Assembly (NCBI GenBank): GCA_902782655.1
Contig: CACZNY010000113.1
Location: 1 to 10,508 of the forward strand
Length of the DNA: 10,508 nucleotides
Origin: an uncultured Lachnospiraceae bacterium
Lineage (GTDB): Bacteria; Bacillota; Clostridia; Lachnospirales; Lachnospiraceae
Direction: 5' to 3'
Numbering within the stretch: position 1 is the first letter of the stretch; each line of letters begins with the position of its first letter. The notes beneath the pieces are model-generated. The model was given only the letters and a program-made list of their open reading frames with translations, made no database searches and was not told the origin of the DNA. A program made the position numbers and the translations under genes. Of this stretch, positions 1-7,200 are shown piece after piece.

Positions 1-189
1 GGTGCTATATCTGACGGCACAATGTATGGTGCAGTTACACAGTCTCCTCTTATGATGGGTTACTATGCAATATATGCACTGACAATGGCAGCAAACGGTG
101 ACAAGGTAGAGGACTTCCCCACAGCAGGTTACTGGTATGATGCTTCCAATATGGATGATCCTACCATCGCACCTAACCTCTACGACTGA
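1..189 (+). CDS. C-terminal fragment of a sugar ABC transporter substrate-binding protein (RbsB-like)
   Basis: This is the last 62 codons of a gene that begins left of the window and ends with TGA at 187-189. The frame is open from base 1. The residues GAISDGTMYGAVTQSPLMMG followed by a YYAIYAL helix match the C-terminal lobe of periplasmic-binding-protein type 1 (Peripla_BP_4, ribose/galactose-binding) proteins, where a D-G-T...A-V-T-Q-S/D-P...M-G motif lines the sugar cleft and is followed by a helix and a short tail ending in an ASNMDDPTIAPNLYD-like segment. In Gram-positive bacteria such proteins are lipoproteins on the outer face of the membrane that hand a monosaccharide to an ATP-driven permease. 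The next gene is a sugar mutarotase, which supports a monosaccharide-uptake operon. The substrate cannot be read from this fragment. I am confident of the family and not of the sugar. Confidence 0.82.
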   Translation, partial: GAISDGTMYGAVTQSPLMMGYYAIYALTMAANGDKVEDFPTAGYWYDASNMDDPTIAPNLYD

Positions 190-210
190 TACATACAAAA
201 GTTTTTAATC

Positions 211-240
211 CGGTGGCTCTCTCTTCGGAGGGAGCCACTG
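211..240 (+). terminator. Stable hairpin with C(UUCG)G tetraloop between the binding-protein gene and fucU-like gene
   Basis: Bases 213-223 pair with 228-238 (11 bp with one G-U), and 211-212 with 239-240 extend the stem. The loop is TTCG closed by C-G, the extra-stable UUCG tetraloop. No run of T follows (TTCATAAGG comes next), and the ribosome binding site AAGGAG of the next gene starts 6 bases after the stem. It therefore looks less like a full terminator than like an mRNA-stabilising or partial-termination hairpin. Such hairpins commonly follow binding-protein genes and keep their expression above that of downstream genes. The pairing is seen directly; the role is inferred. Confidence 0.6.
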
Positions 241-259
241 TTCATAAGGAGCAAAGAAT

Positions 260-697
260 ATGTTAAAAGGAATTCCAAAGATCCTGCCTCCCGAGCTCTT
301 AAAGATACTTTGTGAAATGGGTCATACAGATGAGCTGACTATCGGAGACGGAAATTTTCCGGGAACGACCTATGGGAAAAAGGTCATCCGCATGGACGGG
401 CATGGCGTACCGGAAATACTGGATGCAATACTGCAGGTCTTCCCGCTTGATACCTATGTGGATCATCCCGTGACGCTTATGGCTGTCGTTAAGGGAGATA
501 CAGTGGAGACTCCTATATGGGATACTTACAAGGAAATTGTGAGAAAGTACGATAAGAGAGGAGATGCCTGTTTTGAAGAGATAGATAAATGGGAATTCTA
601 TGATAAGACCAAAGAACACTCTTCGGTTGTCATCCAAACGGGCGAATCTGCTTTATATGCAAATATTATCCTGAAAAAAGGGGTAGTTGTAGATTAA
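260..697 (+). CDS. fucU: FucU/RbsD-family sugar mutarotase (L-fucose mutarotase-like)
   Basis: This 145-residue protein matches the FucU branch of the RbsD/FucU family, which has a usual length of about 140. These cytosolic ring-shaped enzymes interconvert the anomers (and for RbsD the pyranose/furanose forms) of sugars such as L-fucose and D-ribose. Visible signatures are the N-terminal MLKGIPKILPPELLKILCEM, the catalytic-region G21-H22 followed by D24 and D30-G-N-F-P, the VIRMDGHGV segment at 42-50, PLDTYV, and the C-terminal TGE..LYANIILKKGV at 127-142 with the conserved Tyr133 and Asn135. It resembles FucU more than RbsD at both ends. The start is supported by AAGGAG at 246-251, 8 bases before the ATG. 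It lies 70 bp after a sugar-binding-protein gene, so it probably processes the imported sugar. The exact substrate (fucose, ribose or another) is not settled by sequence alone. Confidence 0.88.
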   Translation: MLKGIPKILPPELLKILCEMGHTDELTIGDGNFPGTTYGKKVIRMDGHGVPEILDAILQVFPLDTYVDHPVTLMAVVKGDTVETPIWDTYKEIVRKYDKRGDACFEEIDKWEFYDKTKEHSSVVIQTGESALYANIILKKGVVVD

Positions 698-700
698 AGA

Positions 701-726
701 AAACGCAGGGCTGAAACCCTGCGTTT
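701..726 (+). terminator. Rho-independent terminator after the mutarotase gene, probably bidirectional
   Basis: AAACGCAGGG (701-710) pairs perfectly with CCCTGCGTTT (717-726) around a 6-base loop. On the plus strand a T-rich tail (TTTCGTTTGTTC) follows. On the minus strand the stem ends in TTT and continues TCTTTAATC. It starts 3 bases after the mutarotase stop codon. Because upp converges from the right, the same hairpin could also stop upp transcripts that pass the weaker hairpin at 798-823. Confidence 0.85.
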
Positions 727-797
727 CGTTTGTTCGGAATAGGGACTTCAAACGGGCTCCGTGTCTTAACGAGTGCACATTTGACGGTTAAAGTGAT

Positions 798-823
798 GAT
801 CGGGCAGGAAGACCTGCTCGATT
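798..823 (-). terminator. Hairpin directly downstream of upp
   Basis: ATCGGGCAGG (799-808) pairs with CCTGCTCGAT (813-822) with one G-U pair and a 4-base loop; 798/823 add a further wobble pair. It lies 5 bases beyond the upp stop codon on the minus strand. The minus-strand tail (ATCACTTTAAC) is a poor U-tract, so termination is probably incomplete here and finished at 701-726. The 70 bases between the two hairpins hold nothing I recognise. Confidence 0.55.
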
Positions 824-827
824 GATA

Positions 828-1475
828 TTATTTCGTTCCGAATATCCTGTCGCCGGCATCGCCAAGTCCCGGAACGATGTAGGAATCCTTGTTTAATTCC
901 CGGTCCACGTGGCCGACATAGATCTTCACGTCCGGATGAGCCTCGCTAAGTGCCTTCAATCCCTGAGGGGCAGCGATTATGCACATGAACTTGATTTTTT
1001 TGCCGCCGCTCTCCTTGATGAGATTGATGGCATCTATTGCGGAGCCTCCTGTGGCAAGCATGGGATCCGTTACTATTATGGTTCTTTTTTCTATAGGGCT
1101 GGGCAGCTTGCAGTAATATGCATGAGGTTTAAACGTGGATTCGTCTCTGTAGAGTCCGATATGTCCGATTTTTGCGTTGGGCAGGAGATTTAACAGACCG
1201 TCTGCCATTCCGAGTCCTGCCCTCAGGATCGGTACTATAGCCTGTTTTTTTCCTTTAATCATTGGAGACATGCATTTTTCGAGGGGAGTCTCGATCTCGA
1301 CATCTTCCAGCTCCAGATCACGCAGGGCTTCATAGCCCATCAGCATGGCGATCTCATGTATAAGCTTGCGAAATTCCGCAGTTCCGGTGGATTTGGAACG
1401 AAGCCGACTTATTTTATGCTGAATAAGCGGGTGAGTAAGGATTTCTATGTTTTCAAATTTTGAAAAATCGGCCAT
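828..1475 (-). CDS. upp: Uracil phosphoribosyltransferase
   Basis: This enzyme joins uracil to PRPP to give UMP and pyrophosphate, the pyrimidine salvage step in the cytosol. The 215-residue protein (usual length about 209) shows [14 protein letters not shown] near the N-terminus, [10 protein letters not shown] at 81-90, the PRPP-binding loop [12 protein letters not shown] at 135-146, and the uracil-binding C-terminus [11 protein letters not shown] at 203-213. I place the start at the ATG at 1473-1475 rather than the in-frame GTG at 1482-1484. AAAGGAG (1490-1484 on the minus strand) ends 8 bases before that ATG but abuts the GTG. The gene stands alone on its strand, converging with the mutarotase gene and diverging from the large protein at 1552. 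Its promoter appears to overlap that of the divergent gene. Confidence 0.97.
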   Translation of the reverse strand: MADFSKFENIEILTHPLIQHKISRLRSKSTGTAEFRKLIHEIAMLMGYEALRDLELEDVEIETPLEKCMSPMIKGKKQAIVPILRAGLGMADGLLNLLPNAKIGHIGLYRDESTFKPHAYYCKLPSPIEKRTIIVTDPMLATGGSAIDAINLIKESGGKKIKFMCIIAAPQGLKALSEAHPDVKIYVGHVDRELNKDSYIVPGLGDAGDRIFGTK

Positions 1476-1483
1476 CTCGAACA

Positions 1484-1490
1484 CTCCTTT
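1484..1490 (-). promoter_or_regulatory. Ribosome binding site that decides the upp start
   Basis: The minus strand reads AAAGGAG here, followed by 8 bases and ATG GCC. The upstream GTG in the same frame overlaps the last G of this site and is too close to be used, so the protein begins MADFSKF. Confidence 0.8.
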
Positions 1491-1511
1491 GCTTTGTAAT
1501 TCATTTCTTAC

Positions 1512-1520
1512 ATTGTATCA
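1512..1520 (-). promoter_or_regulatory. Candidate extended -10 promoter of upp
   Basis: The minus strand reads TGATACAAT (1520 to 1512), an extended -10 element (TG-n-TACAAT). It predicts a transcript start near 1505 and a leader of about 30 bases carrying the AAAGGAG site. No good -35 hexamer sits 17 bases further upstream, which fits an extended -10 promoter. The same bases read on the plus strand (TTGTAT at 1513-1518) form a -35-like hexamer for the divergent gene. This comes from pattern matching only. Confidence 0.5.
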
Positions 1521-1535
1521 AAAAAACTCTGATTA

Positions 1536-1544
1536 TGGTATTAT
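1536..1544 (+). promoter_or_regulatory. Candidate extended -10 promoter of the large unknown protein; possible leaderless transcript
   Basis: The plus strand reads TGGTATTAT at 1536-1544, an extended -10 element (TG-n-TATTAT), with TTGTAT at 1513-1518 as a poorly spaced (20 bp) -35 candidate. RNA polymerase would start about 7 bases downstream, at or next to the ATG at 1552. No Shine-Dalgarno sequence lies in front of that ATG. Confidence 0.45.
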
Positions 1545-1551
1545 TTATCTT

Positions 1552-3645
1552 ATGGGAAAACAGGCTGTACAATCCGGTGAAATCTTACATGCGACCAGTG
1601 AGAGGGTATATGAGCTCGAGATAGTAATTAAGGGCTCTTTTATTGCCACCTCCGGAAGTGTGGCGCTGGAGATACCATATGGATCCATTATCGGACTCTA
1701 TGAGACTCCCGGACAAAAGTACAGGTTTGACTATGAGGCGAAAGAGGATTCTATGATTGTCTCATATTCCTATCATAACGAGGATAATCTCCGGGCGATA
1801 CTTAAGGGAAATCCACAGATCACACCCCTGATCACAAACGGAGCCATGAATGCAGTCCGTGGAATGTTTGAGAAGACAGCCCAACATATAGAAGCATGCA
1901 GGGAACTTATTGATATGCTCGGGGGTCAGGAGAAGCTTAAGTATAATCTGAATACCTGGAAAAATGATTATTTCAGATCCGTCACAAGACTTCTTCCTTC
2001 AAAAGACATAGCATTCTGTACAGGGACGGTTCTTTATGCCTATGAATATCTTCAGGAACTGGCACCGATCCTGAAGGAGCTTATTGAGAAGAAAAGTGAA
2101 TATGATACTCAGATGGAATCCCGTGATGATCTGACTATTGGAGAAGAGACGCAGAATCTGGACGATGGCTACACCGGAGAAGAGGACAGCGGTGTAGATG
2201 AAGATGACATCGCGGACAAAATGGCTGAAGGCACAAAGTCTGAACCGGGCGAAAAAACCGTAAGGAAGGCTGTCAGGGAGAGGGTGATCGATGCCCTGCC
2301 GCAGATCATCGAGTATTCTGACCTGGATGAAGAAAGGGCAGAAAATTTCAAAAAGCTTATAGCGGAGTATACAGCGCTTCCCGATAAGAGCTCTACTGAA
2401 GATAACGTGAGGCTTATGAGAAGAAAGATAACCGAGACCTTCTTTATTATGTATGAGGGAGCCTTTTTCAGAAGCCTTATGGATAAGAATATTCCTGTCG
2501 TCATAAAGATGTTCCTGTATTTCGGCTTCGTGGATGAGACACTTGCCGGAGCAGCAAATACTGAGGTTCTGGAGAAACTGGCAGCGTCATATGAGTCCGA
2601 TCCCGAGGGGAATGTGGTCACAGCCTATGAATGGCTTAAACTCATATTTGACGGTAAGGTTGAGCCGTCCAAAAATGAATTCGATATGGAATTTCCGAAG
2701 TATCTGAAGCAGCAATATGATGACGGGGAAATAAAAATGGAGGAAATGAAGCGGCTTGCAAATGACAGGAAAGCCAAGGTTTCCTTCGAGATACAAAACT
2801 TCCTTAAGCTGGGGAGCCGTATGACTTATGGACGAATATCTACATACATACCGGTTTTTACGGAGGAGAGCTCACTCAGACCTCCCGCTGCCAGCATAAC
2901 GACATATAAAGCGGTGCATGACGCGCTGAATATGATCCGGAGCATTGACTTCAGCTGCTTTACAAGACAAATAGTTTTTTCGAATACAGACATAGGCGTG
3001 ACGAGGGAGTTTATTGATACCGAGATACTGCCCTACATCATCCTTATGCCGAATGGCGGCACAAGATCTGCGCTCTGGCAGGAGATATCCGGCGCTCATC
3101 GTAACACCCCCGGACGTATGATGATGCCCATATTCCTGGATAAGGAGGCCAGCTCTCATGTGTTGAGGCTTACGGGAGAGTTCCGATGGGAGATGTGCAG
3201 GAGAGAGCAGGGGGTACATTGGAACGATGTAACTACTCCTTCGCTTACTTCATTGTTCTGTGATTACCTCCAGTTTTACAGGAAGAATCATGATCTTTCA
3301 CCTGATCTCAGGGAGAAGATAAAAGCACAGCTTCAGTCTGCAAGAAACTCATCAAAGGCGGTATTTGTTTCTGATTACATGAATTATGTAGTCTATGAGA
3401 GCGCAGGATCATTGAGGCTTAATAAAGTGTCACGGGATATTATTTTCAGGTTCTGCCCTTTTTCAAAGGAAATAAGAAAAAGGCTGCAGGTTTCAAGCCC
3501 GGCATACCAAAAGCTTATAGAGAGATACGACATAAAGCTGGCTCAGAAGCTGCGGCTTATGGATATAGTGTATACAAAGATAGAAAAAGCCGGGGCGGCT
3601 GTTCCGGATGAGCTGAAGTATCAGAGGGAGTTTCTGGGAAAATAA
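1552..3645 (+). CDS. Large protein with N-terminal cyclic-nucleotide-binding-like domain, function unknown
   Basis: I place the start at the ATG at 1552, giving 697 residues. The frame stays open upstream to 1447, but that part overlaps upp and its control region, and the fold begins just after MGKQAVQSGEIL. Residues 1 to about 85 resemble a CRP-type cyclic-nucleotide-binding barrel: a GEIL turn, a VYELEIVIKGSF strand pair, then IPYGSIIGLYE and a further strand, EDSMIVSYSY. The Gly-Glu...Arg phosphate-binding signature of true cAMP receptors is not evident, so ligand binding is doubtful. No helix-turn-helix is apparent. Residues about 95-180 look helical, 187-236 form an acidic, Asp/Glu-rich linker, and 237-697 are mostly helical and basic. 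The C-terminal part has a striking Trp/Arg/Cys-rich stretch (LWQEISG...TPGRMMM at about 508-525 and GEFRWEMCRREQGVHWND at 542-559) that looks like a conserved core. There is no signal peptide or membrane segment. It is probably co-transcribed with the gene 26 bp downstream. The cytosolic regulatory role is inferred only from the N-terminal fold. Confidence 0.75.
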   Translation: MGKQAVQSGEILHATSERVYELEIVIKGSFIATSGSVALEIPYGSIIGLYETPGQKYRFDYEAKEDSMIVSYSYHNEDNLRAILKGNPQITPLITNGAMNAVRGMFEKTAQHIEACRELIDMLGGQEKLKYNLNTWKNDYFRSVTRLLPSKDIAFCTGTVLYAYEYLQELAPILKELIEKKSEYDTQMESRDDLTIGEETQNLDDGYTGEEDSGVDEDDIADKMAEGTKSEPGEKTVRKAVRERVIDALPQIIEYSDLDEERAENFKKLIAEYTALPDKSSTEDNVRLMRRKITETFFIMYEGAFFRSLMDKNIPVVIKMFLYFGFVDETLAGAANTEVLEKLAASYESDPEGNVVTAYEWLKLIFDGKVEPSKNEFDMEFPKYLKQQYDDGEIKMEEMKRLANDRKAKVSFEIQNFLKLGSRMTYGRISTYIPVFTEESSLRPPAASITTYKAVHDALNMIRSIDFSCFTRQIVFSNTDIGVTREFIDTEILPYIILMPNGGTRSALWQEISGAHRNTPGRMMMPIFLDKEASSHVLRLTGEFRWEMCRREQGVHWNDVTTPSLTSLFCDYLQFYRKNHDLSPDLREKIKAQLQSARNSSKAVFVSDYMNYVVYESAGSLRLNKVSRDIIFRFCPFSKEIRKRLQVSSPAYQKLIERYDIKLAQKLRLMDIVYTKIEKAGAAVPDELKYQREFLGK

Positions 3646-3671
3646 AGGAACCAGACCGAAAGGGATGAATC

Positions 3672-4154
3672 ATGAATGATCTGATGTACGAGGGCGAGAA
3701 TTACGCCGAGCTTCTGACTGAAAAATATTCAGGAGATATCCTTAAACTGTCAAAATACATCCAGTATTTCGAGAATAAGAAGGGCGATGATGTTGCTTCA
3801 AAGTATAATGGCGAGCAGGGAGAGAGCAACCTGAAATTTCCCGTGTATGATTCTACCTTGCTGGCATTTACAAGAGAGGCCGCCAGGACATCTCTTATGG
3901 ATCCCAATTATATTTATAAATACAGACAATACCGTATTTCCACGGAAGCAGATGAGAAGAAAGCCATAAAAAATGCAAAACTCAAGGATATCGATCTGCT
4001 GCGCGGGATACTGTCCAGATATGTGCTTGAAGGCAGATATAAGGGTGTAAGGTGGATAGAAGCCACGGAAAGAGGGGTGTTCAGGGACGTGCTTGTCAGG
4101 CTCATGGATATGTACAATTTTGTAAAGACAGATCACCGGATAGTACAGAAATGA
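3672..4154 (+). CDS. Conserved-looking small protein of unknown function, paired with the cNMP-like protein
   Basis: This 160-residue soluble protein has no signal peptide or membrane helix. An AAAGGG site at 3659-3664 lies 7 bases before the ATG at 3672; Met5 is a less likely alternative. The N-terminal third (LSKYIQYFENKKG) is followed by a polar loop, then FPVYDSTLLAFTREAARTSL and DPNYIYKYRQYRI, and finally a C-terminal helical part DIDLLRGILSRYVLEGRYKG...ERGVFRDVLVRLMDMY. That last part (an L..I...V..GRY.....A.E.G.....L.RL pattern) faintly recalls the DUF6508 family, but I cannot confirm this. It lies 26 bp after the large protein with no terminator between, so the two are likely an operon and possibly functional partners. 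A 54-bp gap separates it from purL. Confidence 0.75.
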   Translation: MNDLMYEGENYAELLTEKYSGDILKLSKYIQYFENKKGDDVASKYNGEQGESNLKFPVYDSTLLAFTREAARTSLMDPNYIYKYRQYRISTEADEKKAIKNAKLKDIDLLRGILSRYVLEGRYKGVRWIEATERGVFRDVLVRLMDMYNFVKTDHRIVQK

Positions 4155-4208
4155 TTGTCATTCCGGAAAGGATAAACTGTCAATATTAGAGGAGGATAAT
4201 ATAAAGAA

Positions 4209-7200
4209 ATGGTCAGGCGCATTTATGTGGAAAAGAAACAGGCGTATGCTGTAAAAGCCAGGGAGCTTAGGGATGAGATAATTAATTTCGTCGGTATACA
4301 GGACATTAAAGGATTAAGATATCTGATTAGATATGATATAGAAGATATTAAGCCGGAGATATATAAGAAGGCCTGTATATCAGTGTTTTCAGAGCCCCCT
4401 GTAGATGAGCTCTATGAGGAGGATTTTCCGAGAAATAATGAAGATCTTGTATTTGCAGTAGAAGCTCTTCCCGGACAGTTTGACCAAAGAGCAGACTCGG
4501 CAGAGCAGTGTATACGGTTCCTGAATGATTCTTCCAAATGTGTGATACGCACAGCCGAGGTGTACTGCATAAGCGGAAAGCTCAGTGCGGAGGATGAAAA
4601 AAAGATTCAGGGCTATGTTATTAATCCTGTGGATTCCAGACTCTCGGGAATGGAAAAACCCGAAACCCTCATTGAAAGATTTGAAGAGCCGGATGATGTG
4701 AAAACATTTGACGGTTTTACCGAAATGAAGGACAGGGAGCTGAAAGAGCTGTACGATTCCTTAGGACTTGCAATGACATTAATGGATTTCCGCCACATAC
4801 AGAAGTATTTCAGGGAGGATGAAAAGAGGGATCCGTCGGTCACTGAGATAAGGGTTCTGGATACATACTGGTCCGATCATTGCAGGCATACCACCTTTTC
4901 CACTGAACTTAAGAATATCACCTTTGATGAAGGCTATTACAGGAAGCCTATAGAAGATGCTTTCAGGGAGTATCTTCAGGTAAGGGAAGAAGTCTATGGA
5001 AAGAGACAGGCCGAAAGGGGTGGAGACAAATATATCGACCTTATGGATCTTGGAACGCTTGCTGCAAAAGAATTAAAAAGGCAGGGGAAACTGAAGGATC
5101 AGGAAGAGAGCCACGAGATAAATGCCTGTTCAATAATAGTTCCGGTGAAGCTTAAGGATGGAAAAGGGAAGACAAGAACCGAAGAGTGGCTTGTGATGTT
5201 TAAGAATGAAACCCACAACCATCCTACTGAGATAGAGCCCTTTGGAGGAGCTGCCACCTGCCTCGGCGGGGCGATAAGAGACCCGCTGTCCGGGAGATCC
5301 TACGTATATCAGGCAATGAGGGTAACCGGAGCAGCTGATCCTACTGTATCAGTCAGCAGGACTCTGAAGGGAAAGCTCCCCCAGAAAAAGCTTGTAAGGG
5401 GAGCCGCCAAGGGATATTCATCATACGGCAACCAGATAGGACTTGCCACAGGCTATGTACATGAGATATACCATCCCGATTACGTGGCCAAAAGGATGGA
5501 GATAGGAGCAGTGGTCGCCGCCGCTCCGAGAAAAAATGTGATAAGGGAGGATGCGGCTCCTGGAGATGTAGTGATCCTATTGGGCGGACGTACCGGGCGT
5601 GACGGTATAGGCGGAGCTACGGGCGCTTCCAAAGTACATACAAAGACATCTACCACGACCTGCGGAGCTGAGGTTCAGAAAGGAAATGCACCTACAGAGA
5701 GGAAGCTGCAGAGGCTTTTCAGGAGAGCGGAGGTATCGAAGCTCATAAAGGTATGTAATGATTTCGGAGCAGGAGGGGTCTCAGTAGCTATTGGAGAGCT
5801 GGCTCCCGGACTGGATATAGATCTTGACAAGGTGCCGAAGAAGTATGCAGGACTTGACGGGACAGAGCTGGCGATATCAGAGTCCCAGGAAAGAATGGCT
5901 GTCGTGGTGTCGGAAAAAGATGTGTCAGATTTCATGAGATATGCCGGTGAGGAGAACCTTGAGGCGACAGAGGTGGCTCATGTCACGGGTGAACCCCGGC
6001 TTCGCATGACCTGGAGAGGGAAGACGATAGTAGATCTGAAAAGAAGCTTTCTCGATACTAATGGAGCTCATCAGGAAACAGATGTGAGGGTTGTCATGCC
6101 GGATGAGAAGGCGGCATATTTCAGGGAGATGGTCTCCGTAAAGGATGTAAGAAAGACCTGGCTTGATACAGTGTCTGATCTGAATGAGTGCTCGCAGAAG
6201 GGACTTGTAGAGATGTTTGATTCATCGATCGGGGCAGCGACGGTACTCATGCCTTATGGCGGGAAATATCAGACTACTCCGATACAGGTCATGGCGGCAA
6301 AGCTTCCTGCAGCAGATCAGGACACGACGGATGCTGCTACATTGATGAGCTATGGATTTGACCCTTTCATTTCCAGTTGGAGCCCGTATCATGGAGCAGT
6401 GTATGCTGTGACGGATTCCATAGCGAAGATAGTGGCTTCCGGTGGAGATATGAGGAAGATCCGTTTTACCTTCCAGGAGTATTTCAAGAGGATGACGGAG
6501 GATGCTGAACGCTGGAGCGCACCCTTCACAGCGCTGCTGGGCGCATTTGACGCTCAGATGAAGTACGGCCTGCCCGCCATAGGGGGGAAGGATTCCATGT
6601 CCGGAACCTTTGAGGACATAGACGTACCGCCTACTCTGGTGTCCTTTGCACTCGACACAGTATCCGCGGGGGATGTGATATCGCCGGAGTTTAAGGAGGC
6701 CGGAAATATTATCATTAAATTTACGATACCGGTAGATGAATATGATCTTCCGGTATATAAAGAGACAGCAAAGCTCTATCAGGGCATTACAAAGGCGGTG
6801 TCAGCAGGAGTCATCATATCCGCTTATGCACTCGACGAAAAGGGAATAGCGCCTGCTGTTTCCAAGATGGCCTTCGGCAATATGATCGGCGCCACGCTTG
6901 ATAAGAATATGCTGCCGGAGGAATTCTTCCTTTCTGAGACCGGTAATATCATAGCTGAGGTCAGTGCCGGAAGGCTGGATGAGCTCAAAGTCCCTTACCG
7001 CGTGATAGGGCGCACGGTCAAGAGCCCCGTGATCACATACGGTGAGGTGAAGATAAAGCTTGCAGATATACAGGCTGCTTATGACAAAACTCTTGAAAAG
7101 GTCTTTCCGACCAGGAGCACGGAGGATAAAGAAAAGCTCCCTGATGTGCTGGCGGATGCACCTTCCGTGCATATTTGCAGACATAAGACGGCAAGACCGA

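Noticed and set aside
909..1193. 94-codon plus-strand open frame inside upp
   Set aside because: It is fully contained in and antisense to a well-supported gene, with no motif of its own.
1447..1551. Upstream extension of the large protein by 35 residues
   Set aside because: It would overlap the upp start region and promoter, reads as low-quality sequence, and the barrel fold begins right after the ATG at 1552.
4161..4168. TTCCGGAA palindrome as an operator
   Set aside because: Only 8 bases, single occurrence, with no partner site or known regulator binding such a sequence that I can name.
4155..4208. Possible purL promoter (TTGTCA at 4155-4160) or purine riboswitch/PurR box upstream of purL
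   Set aside because: No -10 hexamer lies at a proper 16-18 base spacing from TTGTCA, the gap is too short for a riboswitch aptamer, and no PurBox-like sequence is visible. Read-through from the upstream genes is as likely.
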